This document shows, one piece after another, positions 7,429 to 13,362 of a DNA stretch of 13,967 bases (position 1 is its first letter; each line of letters begins with the position of its first letter). The stretch lies in NCBI GenBank assembly GCA_016205085.1, contig JACQJN010000142.1, positions 1 through 13,967 on the forward strand, written 5' to 3'. The translations under genes and the position numbers were made by a program. The notes under the pieces were generated by a model, which saw only the letters and a list, made by a program, of their open reading frames with translations, did no database searches and was not told the DNA's origin. Origin of the DNA: Elusimicrobiota bacterium. GTDB taxonomy: Bacteria; Elusimicrobiota; Elusimicrobia; JACQJN01.

Positions 7429-8086
7429 AATCCCATGCCCAGCCCCAAAAATACGCGGTCCCGGTGCCCCATTCACCCAAAACGGATCTGAGAGAAATGC
7501 TGTGGGAGAAAAAAAGTTTCAGCGCCAAGCTTAGAATCAAGCAATTTGCCAGCACAATCACCACCAAGGAGAAAAAAATACCTCCCGCCTTGGTGATGTC
7601 CGGCTGTTTTTGAGACCACAAGGCGTCGATAGTCAAGACGAGATGAAACGCCAAACTAAATCCCACTAAGCCGACGAAGAAGGACCGGGAGGGGCTCAAA
7701 TCCCAAAACCAGCTGGCCCCATACAGAACCAGAGTGATCAGGAGCGTGTAGAGTGGGATGCAATAAGGAGCCAAGGCCACGAAGGCGTTCTGCTTCGACA
7801 AAACGACATGTCCGCTATCCCTGGCTACGGAAATACTCCGTACCTGGATTCCACTCAGGGCCGCCGCCAAAGCATGGGTCAGCTCATGGCCCAGAACATA
7901 CAGCCGAAGCGGTCTGAAAAAGATCGCCTGGAATAAAGGGTAGAGGCAAAAACCTATCAGAAAGGAAAAATCTCCACCCGTGTGCTTGAAGACGGAGCCG
8001 AAGGCCTTGGCGGTGGCAATGAGAGCTGAAAAAACCGTAGGCAGCAGGAGAAGAGCAAAAAAGAAGCGACGAAATTTTCGAGACAC
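7394..8086 (-). CDS. M50-like integral membrane metallopeptidase homologue
   Basis: The 230-residue protein has about five or six hydrophobic segments and the zinc motif HELTH (H67, E68, H71) at the start of a membrane segment, as in site-2-protease-type M50 peptidases. A central stretch SGHVVLSKQNAFVALAPYCIP (91-111) resembles the loop and LAP/AGP-like segment of M50B-type proteins. The usual later LDG or NPDG metal-ligand motif is not obvious; D in LTIDALW is the only candidate I see. Activity is therefore uncertain, and a non-peptidase membrane role is possible. The start is GTG at 8086, 9 nt after the preceding stop, without a clear ribosome site. It shares 35 nt with the downstream kinase-like gene. 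Confidence 0.65.
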   Translation of the reverse strand: MSRKFRRFFFALLLLPTVFSALIATAKAFGSVFKHTGGDFSFLIGFCLYPLFQAIFFRPLRLYVLGHELTHALAAALSGIQVRSISVARDSGHVVLSKQNAFVALAPYCIPLYTLLITLVLYGASWFWDLSPSRSFFVGLVGFSLAFHLVLTIDALWSQKQPDITKAGGIFFSLVVIVLANCLILSLALKLFFSHSISLRSVLGEWGTGTAYFWGWAWDYGRRFVSGNKA

Positions 8087-8095
8087 TTTTTTTCG

Positions 8096-8560
8096 CTATT
8101 CCAGCATGTACTCTTGAAAAGAAATGCCCCTGGAACGAAGTTCCTTCCTCCACAGTTCCCGGGCCACCGCCATTTTTTCTCTGGAAAGCTTCACCCATTT
8201 AGACTCAGGCGGCGAGAAAAGCTCCGCCGCCGTCTGGTACCAAAGGGTGGCATATTTAATGGAGCTCTCTTCCATTTCATGTTCGAAGCGGACCCGGATC
8301 AGCTCCATTTTTTCCTGAAATCCCTCCTGGGTGAGCCTGCCCGCCTTCAACTCCTCCTCCAAATTCTGCTTGTCCGAAGAAAGCTGCCGTTCATAAAATA
8401 TTTTCTTCTCCTCGGGATGTTCATGCCACCTGAAATACTTTTCCCCCTCCCCATAAGCCGATTTGGCTCGCAAGATCAAATCCACATATACCAAGCCATA
8501 GACACAGCCGGCGCCGGCAAACCCCAGCAAAAGGATCCGAATCCACTTTGCATGAAACAT
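8096..8560 (-). CDS. Small membrane-anchored protein of unknown function
   Basis: I do not recognise this 154-residue protein. It has a single N-terminal hydrophobic segment (about residues 8-29, WIRILLLGFAGAGCVYGLVY). A highly charged, Glu- and Lys-rich remainder follows (about 45-105), likely helical and possibly coiled-coil, then a short C-terminal part ending in QEYMLE. The cysteine at residue 19 has no convincing lipobox (Gly at -3), so an uncleaved membrane anchor seems likelier than a lipoprotein. It lies 4 nt after the response regulator stop and 9 nt before the HELTH gene. That spacing suggests it is produced with both, and it could be a partner or substrate of the membrane peptidase-like protein; this is inference. 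Confidence 0.7.
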   Translation of the reverse strand: MFHAKWIRILLLGFAGAGCVYGLVYVDLILRAKSAYGEGEKYFRWHEHPEEKKIFYERQLSSDKQNLEEELKAGRLTQEGFQEKMELIRVRFEHEMEESSIKYATLWYQTAAELFSPPESKWVKLSREKMAVARELWRKELRSRGISFQEYMLE

Positions 8561-8564
8561 ATTG

Positions 8565-9005
8565 CTAAAAATTCAGCGGAGACTCTCCTTTTTTCTTTTT
8601 TTCGGAAGGCTCTGTTTTTAAAACCCGATGGAGGGTTGAAATCAATTGATAGGATTTGACTGGTTTTTCGATAAATTCGACCACATTGGATTCCTGGCGG
8701 ATCATATCCTTCAAGGACCGGTCTGCGTAACGCCCCGTCATCACCACGATAGGGATAGAGGCCGTTTCTCCCGCCTGGAGTTCCCGCAATACCTCATATC
8801 CTCCATAGCGCGGGAGCATCAGATCCAAAAGCACGATGGATGGCATCAATTGCTTTATTCTTCGGATGCCTTCCTCCCCATCCTTGGCCACCTCCACCCG
8901 AAAACCCTCTTTCTTCACCATAAATTCAAAAAGTTCCCGCGCGCTTTCATCGTCATCCACGATCAAAACCAATTTCTCTCCGGGTGCCGCCAGTTTTTCT
9001 TCCAT
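8565..9005 (-). CDS. Single-domain response regulator (CheY-like receiver)
   Basis: The 146-residue protein is one receiver domain with no output domain. It has the acidic Mg-binding cluster VDDDE (D17-D19), the phosphorylation site D61 in LLDLMLP, the switch threonine T90 in VVMTG and the conserved K114 in IEKPVKS. After the domain a short tail (EPSEKKKKGESPLNF) is very basic. No histidine kinase is present in the window, so the partner must be elsewhere. The start ATG at 9005 lies 6 nt after the sdhB stop, so the regulator is probably transcribed with the succinate dehydrogenase genes. Whether it signals respiratory state, or acts with the next two membrane protein genes, cannot be decided here. 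Confidence 0.92.
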   Translation of the reverse strand: MEEKLAAPGEKLVLIVDDDESARELFEFMVKKEGFRVEVAKDGEEGIRRIKQLMPSIVLLDLMLPRYGGYEVLRELQAGETASIPIVVMTGRYADRSLKDMIRQESNVVEFIEKPVKSYQLISTLHRVLKTEPSEKKKKGESPLNF

Positions 9006-9011
9006 GGATTT

Positions 9012-9770
9012 CTATTTTTTAAGAATGGATGCTCGCAAAAATTCCCGATTCAGACGGGCGATATGATTCAACTTGATCTCCTTGGGACACACCGCCTCAC
9101 ACTCCGCCTCATTGGAACAATTGCCGAAACCCTCCGCATCCATCGCCTTCCGCATGGCCAGCACCCGTCTCTCACGCTCGGGCAGACCCTGTGGAAGCAG
9201 CGCAAAATGGGAAATTTTAGCCGACACAAAAAGCATGGCGGATGCATTTGGGCAAGCCGCCACACACGCCCCGCAGCCGATACAGGCAGCGGCATCCATG
9301 GCCGCTTCCGCCTTATCCTTTGGAATCAAAATCGTATTGGCCTCCACCGCAGAACCCGTATTGACCGAGATATACCCTCCCGCCGCCATCACCCGATCAA
9401 AGGCGGAACGATCCACCACAAGATCCTTCAAGACGGGAAACGCCCTGGCTCGAAAAGGCTCCACGGTGACGGTGGCTCCATCCTTAAAATCGCGCATATA
9501 GATTTGGCAGGTCGTAGCGGCCTTTTGCGGGCCATGGGCCTGCCCATTGATCACGAGGCTGCACATGCCGCAAATCCCCTCGCGACAGTCATGGTCGAAT
9601 GCGATAGGATCCTCCCCTTTTAAAACCAACCGCTCATTGACGGCATCCAGCATTTCCAAAAAAGACATGTCCGTGGAAATATTCTTTGCCTCATACAAAA
9701 CCCACCGGCCTTCGCTGGAAGCGTTCTTTTGCCGCCAAACCTTCAACGTCAAATGGATGGTCGCGCTCAC
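9012..9770 (-). CDS. sdhB: Succinate dehydrogenase/fumarate reductase iron-sulfur subunit
   Basis: The 252-residue subunit carries electrons from the flavin of SdhA to the membrane subunit through three clusters. Cysteines for the [2Fe-2S] centre are C62, C67, C70 and C88 (CREGICGMC and TTC). The [4Fe-4S] centre has CIGCGACVAACP (163-174), and the third cluster uses C218, C224 and C228 (NCSNEAECEAVCP). Length and pattern are normal for the type-B enzyme. The start is GTG at 9770, overlapping the sdhA stop by 4 nt (GTGA). The set is complete for a three-subunit complex with SdhC and SdhA upstream. Sequence alone does not settle whether it runs as succinate dehydrogenase or fumarate reductase. 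Confidence 0.95.
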   Translation of the reverse strand: MSATIHLTLKVWRQKNASSEGRWVLYEAKNISTDMSFLEMLDAVNERLVLKGEDPIAFDHDCREGICGMCSLVINGQAHGPQKAATTCQIYMRDFKDGATVTVEPFRARAFPVLKDLVVDRSAFDRVMAAGGYISVNTGSAVEANTILIPKDKAEAAMDAAACIGCGACVAACPNASAMLFVSAKISHFALLPQGLPERERRVLAMRKAMDAEGFGNCSNEAECEAVCPKEIKLNHIARLNREFLRASILKK

Positions 9771-11689
9771 CGATAGCTCCTTTGGGACAAAGGTACCGAC
9801 TCAAACGTCAAGGGCTCCTTGTGCAGAACCGGCTCCTGGCCGACTCCCATAAATTCCCAGGCAGCCACATAACAGAAATGAGTGTCATCCCGCTTGGCTT
9901 CGTTGTCGGGGGTTTGAGACTCCTCGCGAAAATGACCGCCACAGGACTCATTCCGATGCAAGGCATCCTTGAGCAGCAGCTCCGCGAACTCCAAATAATC
10001 CGCCACGCGCCCCGCCCTTTCCAACACCTGGTTGAACTCTCCGTTCTCACCCGTCACCGTCACATTTCTCCAGAACTCCTCGCGGATCTCAGGAATCTTG
10101 GACAACGCCTCCTTAAGCCCCTTCTCGTTGCGGGACATCCCGCATTTGTCCCACAACAGGGATCCCAGCTGTTTATGAAAATCCGTGGCCGTGCGCGCAC
10201 CCTTGACCGACAGCAATTTCATCGTCCGTTCCGAAACGGCGCTTTCAGATTCCCTGAAGTTGGGATGCGTTGCTTCTACCTTGCCGAGTTTAGTCCCCGC
10301 CAAATACCCGCCCACCGTGTAAGGGGCAACAAAGTATCCGTCGGCCAAGCCCTGCATCAGGGCGCTGGCTCCCAAACGGTTGGCCCCATGATCGGAAAAG
10401 TTGGCCTCGCCCAGACAGAAAAGTCCGGGAATCGTCGTCATCAAATCGTAATCCACCCACAAACCTCCCATGGTATAATGCACCGCAGGATAGATACGCA
10501 TGGGAACCCGATAGGGATCCTCCGACGTGATATGGCGGTACATATCAAACAGGTTGCCGTATTTCTCCCGGATAGCGGGCAATCCCTGGCGTTGGATGGC
10601 CTCCGCGAAGTCCAGATATACCGCCAGCTTCGTAGGGCCCACGCCGCAGCCTTCATCAATCACTTGTTTTGCGTTCCGAGAAGCCACATCCCGAGGAACC
10701 AAATTGCCGAAAGTGGGATATTTCCTTTCCAAGTAGTAGTCTCGCTCCCCTTCTGGAATCTGGCCAGGCGGGCGGGCGTCTCCCTTTTTCTTAGGAACCC
10801 AAACCCGTCCGTCATTGCGAAGACTCTCGCTCATCAACGTCAACTTGGACTGGGTATCGCCCGAAACGGGTATACAGGTAGGATGGATCTGGGTAAAGCA
10901 AGGATTGGCGAACAAAGCGCCCTTTTTATGCGCCCGCCACGAAGCCGTGACATTGGAGGATGCCGCATTCGTGGAAAGATAAAACATGTTCCCGTAACCG
11001 CCGGTGCATAAAACCACCGCGTGGGCGCTGTGTGACTCCAGTTTCCCGGTGACAAGATTGCGGGCCACAATCCCACGGGCAGCCCCATCCACCAATACCA
11101 GATCCAGCATTTCCCGACGCGCAAAGATCTGGACGCGGCCCAATGCCACCTGGCGCATCAAGGCGCTGTAAGCCCCCAGCAAAAGCTGCTGCCCCGTTTG
11201 GCCGCGGGCATAAAAGGTGCGGGAAACCTGAGCTCCCCCAAACGAGCGATTGGCCAGAGTCCCTCCGTATTCCCGAGCGAAAGGCACACCCTGAGCCACG
11301 CACTGGTCAATGATGGAATTGCTGATCTGCGCCAGACGGTAGACATTGGCCTCGCGGGAACGGAAATCGCCGCCCTTGATGGTATCGTAAAAAAGCCGGC
11401 GGACGCTGTCCCCATCGTTGGGGTAATTCTTGGCGGCATTGATGCCTCCCTGGGCCGCGATCGAATGGGCCCGGCGGGGGCTGTCCTGAATGCAGAAAAC
11501 TTTGACGTTGTATCCCAACTCCGCCAAAGAAGCGGCGGCGGAACTGCCGGCCAACCCCGTCCCCACCACGATGATCTCGAACTTGCGTTTATTGGCGGGG
11601 TTCACCAACTTCAGGTTGAAGCGATGGCGATCCCATTTACCTTCCAAAGGACCCTCGGGAATTTTCGAATCCAGTTTCATTGCAGTCAT
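9767..11689 (-). CDS. sdhA: Succinate dehydrogenase/fumarate reductase flavoprotein subunit
   Basis: The 640-residue subunit oxidises succinate to fumarate on the cytoplasmic side. It has the FAD-binding Rossmann motif VVGTGLAGSSAA (41-52), HSIAAQGGINAA (75-86) with the histidine that usually binds FAD covalently (H75), and further substrate and FAD motifs HYTMGG and GLFCLGEANFSDHGANRLGA. The length of about 640 residues is typical of the subtype paired with a single SdhC, as in Bacteroidetes and delta-proteobacteria-like groups. I chose ATG at 11689, whose first base is the last base of the sdhC stop (TGATG), with GGTGG a few bases upstream. The upstream GTG/ATG choices run through sdhC and add non-family sequence. 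Confidence 0.95.
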   Translation of the reverse strand: MTAMKLDSKIPEGPLEGKWDRHRFNLKLVNPANKRKFEIIVVGTGLAGSSAAASLAELGYNVKVFCIQDSPRRAHSIAAQGGINAAKNYPNDGDSVRRLFYDTIKGGDFRSREANVYRLAQISNSIIDQCVAQGVPFAREYGGTLANRSFGGAQVSRTFYARGQTGQQLLLGAYSALMRQVALGRVQIFARREMLDLVLVDGAARGIVARNLVTGKLESHSAHAVVLCTGGYGNMFYLSTNAASSNVTASWRAHKKGALFANPCFTQIHPTCIPVSGDTQSKLTLMSESLRNDGRVWVPKKKGDARPPGQIPEGERDYYLERKYPTFGNLVPRDVASRNAKQVIDEGCGVGPTKLAVYLDFAEAIQRQGLPAIREKYGNLFDMYRHITSEDPYRVPMRIYPAVHYTMGGLWVDYDLMTTIPGLFCLGEANFSDHGANRLGASALMQGLADGYFVAPYTVGGYLAGTKLGKVEATHPNFRESESAVSERTMKLLSVKGARTATDFHKQLGSLLWDKCGMSRNEKGLKEALSKIPEIREEFWRNVTVTGENGEFNQVLERAGRVADYLEFAELLLKDALHRNESCGGHFREESQTPDNEAKRDDTHFCYVAAWEFMGVGQEPVLHKEPLTFESVPLSQRSYR

Positions 11690-12324
11690 CAGTGGCCACC
11701 CAAATTGAAATAAGCCCACAAAGGCAGGAGGGCGAATCCACCGGCGATGAGCGCCGAGAAAAAACAGCCCGCCTTCTTGATCCAAGGGGTATAGCCGGGA
11801 TGTTCCACACCCAAGGTCTGAAAGGCGCTTTGAAACCCATGGCTCAAGTGAAGCCCCAGGGCACTCATGGCCAGCACGTAGAAGGCAACGTAAAATTTAT
11901 TTTGAAAAGCGGTGACCACCAGTCTAAATAAACCCTCCCCGGCATCTCCAAACTTGAATGTTTTTATATGGACTACCAAGAAAACAAGGAGCAATAGACC
12001 CGAAAAAATCATCGTCCTGGATCCCCAGCTGCTTCCACCCTTGCTTTTTTGTTGGAGATACCCGATGGGGCGGGCCCTTCTATCTTCATACTTTACCTGG
12101 AGAGACACCAGGATATGGATCAGAAAAAGAGCGGCCAACCCGAACTCAGCCACGATGAGCAGAGGATTTTTTTCCAAAGCCTCGGCATAATGATTGAAAG
12201 CATTTTCCCCTACCAATAGGAATAAATTCCCCGCCAGATGGGTGACAAGAAATAGGCACAGGAATAAGCCTGCCAATGCCACCAGGACCTTCTTTCCTAT
12301 AGAAGACCTCGCGAACTCAATCAC
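11689..12324 (-). CDS. sdhC: Succinate dehydrogenase cytochrome b subunit (type B, single membrane subunit)
   Basis: The 211-residue membrane protein has about five hydrophobic segments and anchors complex II, passing electrons to quinone through b-type haem. Histidines spread over separate helices are H29 (FLVTHLAGN), H70 (FLIHILVSL), H119 (FLVVHIKTF) and H159/H162 (GLHLSHGFQ). That is the set expected for a di-haem type-B cytochrome b556/b558 subunit. The N-terminus FARSSIGKKVLVALAGLFL is typical of the family. The start is GTG at 12324, only 3 nt after the stop of the RAM-domain gene, without a clear ribosome site. The stop overlaps the sdhA start by one base. Confidence 0.92.
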   Translation of the reverse strand: MIEFARSSIGKKVLVALAGLFLCLFLVTHLAGNLFLLVGENAFNHYAEALEKNPLLIVAEFGLAALFLIHILVSLQVKYEDRRARPIGYLQQKSKGGSSWGSRTMIFSGLLLLVFLVVHIKTFKFGDAGEGLFRLVVTAFQNKFYVAFYVLAMSALGLHLSHGFQSAFQTLGVEHPGYTPWIKKAGCFFSALIAGGFALLPLWAYFNLGGH

Positions 12325-12327
12325 AAA

Positions 12328-12558
12328 TCAAAGATTCGTGGTCACAAGGGTTTCCGTGTTCTGTACTCCATGCACACTTCGCACCTCGCGCACAATCAAC
12401 CCGGACAATTTATCGATCGTATCCGCCTCCGCAGTCAGAACCGCATCCCACCCACCGAAAGTAAGATACACATCCCGGATGCCGCGGATGCCGCGGATCT
12501 GCCCTAAAGCCTTCTGTTCCAATCCAGCCACCAGCTTGCATAGCACAAATGCGATCAT
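12328..12558 (-). CDS. Stand-alone Lrp/AsnC ligand-binding (RAM) domain protein
   Basis: The 76-residue protein is a single alpha/beta RAM (ACT-like) domain without the DNA-binding helix-turn-helix of full Lrp/AsnC regulators. The pattern AFVLCKLVAGLEQKALGQI, then VRDVY-like IRDVYLTFGGWDAVLTAEA, then REVRSVHGVQNTETLV fits the family along its full length. Such small proteins form rings and bind amino acids; the ligand and partner here are unknown, though the gcvPB-side neighbours make a glycine link conceivable. ATG at 12558 lies in the ATGAT repeat next to element copy 2, and the strong ribosome site AAGGAGGTG comes from the element arm. A 9-bp tandem repeat (12476-12498) encodes GIRGIRD. 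The sdhC gene starts 3 nt after the stop. Confidence 0.87.
   Translation of the reverse strand: MIAFVLCKLVAGLEQKALGQIRGIRGIRDVYLTFGGWDAVLTAEADTIDKLSGLIVREVRSVHGVQNTETLVTTNL
12554..12558. repeat. Putative target-site duplication ATCAT, RAM-gene side of element copy 2
   Basis: ATCAT abuts the terminal CCC of the element and is repeated in the same direction at 12640-12644. On the coding strand it is ATGAT and holds the start codon of the RAM gene. The arrangement and sequence are identical to copy 1. Confidence 0.55.
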
Positions 12559-12563
12559 CCCAC

Positions 12564-12572
12564 CACCTCCTT
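12564..12572 (-). promoter_or_regulatory. RAM-gene ribosome binding site inside the element arm
   Basis: The minus strand reads AAGGAGGTG, fully complementary to the common 16S rRNA 3' tail CACCTCCTT, with GGAGG 7 nt from the ATG at 12558. It is the strongest ribosome site in the window. The opposite arm (12626-12639) is its perfect complement and itself contains the anti-Shine-Dalgarno-like CACCTCCTT on the mRNA. Confidence 0.75.
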
Positions 12573-12604
12573 CGGTCTGCCTATGGCAGACCGTTGTCTT
12601 TTAT
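12573..12604 (+). terminator. Terminator-like hairpin and T-rich run within element copy 2, facing against the genes
   Basis: On the plus strand a 9-bp G/C-rich stem with a 3-nt loop is followed by TTGTCTTTTAT. It corresponds to the terminator-like part of copy 1, but because this copy is inverted it points opposite to local transcription. It could stop antisense transcripts. The T run is interrupted, so the call is weak. Confidence 0.25.
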
Positions 12605-12639
12605 CTAGGCCAGCCTCATGCTGGCAAGGAGGTGGTGGG

Positions 12640-12644
12640 ATCAT
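12640..12644. repeat. Putative target-site duplication ATCAT, lipM-like side of element copy 2
   Basis: This is the partner of the ATCAT at 12554-12558. It lies 4 nt after the stop codon of the lipoate/octanoyl transferase gene in the transcribed direction. In contrast to copy 1 it does not overlap that stop. Confidence 0.55.
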
Positions 12645-12648
12645 TTCC

Positions 12649-13362
12649 TCACCACTTCCTATTCCATGCTTGAGTTTGATACTTCGATTGGGCCAGTGAT
12701 TTTACAGCACTCAACAACTCCAAAGAAATCGGCTGCTCTTCCCCGGACAGACCCCATCCTTGGAACAATCCCTCCAAAATGCCCTTACGCATCTTTTCTC
12801 TGTCCAAAGTTTCGGCCCCGTCAAAGACCGCGGGGCACTTTGCTAAGCGAGATGCTAAATTGGCGTGAAAGTTCAAGGAGCCTTGGTACAACACCCGATT
12901 TTTTCTGCGGCGCAGGCTTCCTCCCAGCACTTTTCGCCCATTTTCTAAGACTAAATCCATAGGAGAAGGCTCTGAAAAACAATCGAATGGCGCTGCGGCA
13001 ACAGTTTTGCCGGGACTCCATAAACTCAAAAAAAATCCCCGCGTCCTCAACCCCGAATGGATGGACCGGTGGATCTTTTGGTAAACCGTCTGCGGAGAAA
13101 GAGACGCCATGCCGGGAAAAATAAATGAAAAGGTCAAGTCCGCGGAATGAAAGACCAGCCCCCCACCGGTAGGGCGGCGCACCATAAGACAATCTACTGT
13201 CTTTAAGACTTCTTCGTATTTTTGGAAATAGCCGAATGTGACGGCAGGTCCTTTCCAGTTGTAAAAACGCAGGACATGCGCGGGCTTCGTATTATCCAGA
13301 AGCAATTCATCCAGAGCCATTTGTTCATAAGCATCCAGAAGCGGAGTTGTCAATAGGGTCAT
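12649..13362 (-). CDS. Lipoate-protein ligase / octanoyltransferase family protein (LipM-like)
   Basis: The 237-residue protein has the biotin/lipoate transferase fold that attaches octanoyl or lipoyl groups to E2 and GcvH proteins. Motifs are RRPTGGGLVFHSADLTFSF (62-80), then CFSEPSPMDLVLENGRKVLG (128-147) with the conserved lysine K144, then GSLNFHANL. C128 lies where LipM-type octanoyltransferases carry their acyl-binding cysteine, before the P...DL...GRK stretch. This favours transfer from acyl carrier protein over an ATP-dependent ligase, but the assignment is not firm. It is somewhat shorter than Bacillus LipM. The start ATG at 13362 overlaps the gcvPB stop as ATGA. Coupling with a glycine cleavage gene makes GcvH a likely acceptor. 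Confidence 0.85.
   Translation of the reverse strand: MTLLTTPLLDAYEQMALDELLLDNTKPAHVLRFYNWKGPAVTFGYFQKYEEVLKTVDCLMVRRPTGGGLVFHSADLTFSFIFPGMASLSPQTVYQKIHRSIHSGLRTRGFFLSLWSPGKTVAAAPFDCFSEPSPMDLVLENGRKVLGGSLRRRKNRVLYQGSLNFHANLASRLAKCPAVFDGAETLDREKMRKGILEGLFQGWGLSGEEQPISLELLSAVKSLAQSKYQTQAWNRKW

Larger units (their letters stand above)
12559..12639 (+). mobile_element. Repeat element copy 2: 81-bp MITE-like element with nested hairpins at the lipM-like/RAM junction
   Basis: The left arm CCCACCACCTCCTT (12559-12572) has its perfect reverse complement at 12626-12639. Inside are hairpin CGGTCTGCC/GGCAGACCG (12573-12581 and 12585-12593), a T-rich linker (12594-12608) and hairpin GCCAGC/GCTGGC (12609-12614 and 12620-12625). 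Segment lengths are 14-21-15-17-14, against 14-20-13-17-14 in copy 1 read on the minus strand. Stem differences between copies fall at paired positions and keep pairing. The segment next to the RAM gene supplies its ribosome site. Taking out the element and one ATCAT leaves the lipoate-ligase-like stop and the RAM start 4 nt apart. It encodes no protein. Its orientation relative to transcription is opposite to copy 1. Confidence 0.72.

Noticed and set aside
8096..8560. Possible lipoprotein signal (cysteine 19) in the unknown protein
   Set aside because: The residues before the cysteine (GFAGAG) lack the usual Leu-like residue at -3, and the hydrophobic stretch continues past the cysteine, fitting a membrane anchor better.
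9686..11011. Long plus-strand open frame of 441 codons opposite sdhA
   Set aside because: It is fully antisense to a clear sdhA with FAD motifs; the translated product is Arg/His/Pro-rich without family motifs, and no ribosome site was seen. The same reasoning removes the 325-codon plus-strand frame at 8646-9623 opposite sdhB and the regulator, and the frame at 69-485 opposite the RlmI-like gene.
12476..12498. Two and a half tandem copies of CGGATGCCG in the RAM gene
   Set aside because: In-frame and encoding GIRGIRD at a turn the family has anyway; likely a small slippage expansion without effect on the fold.
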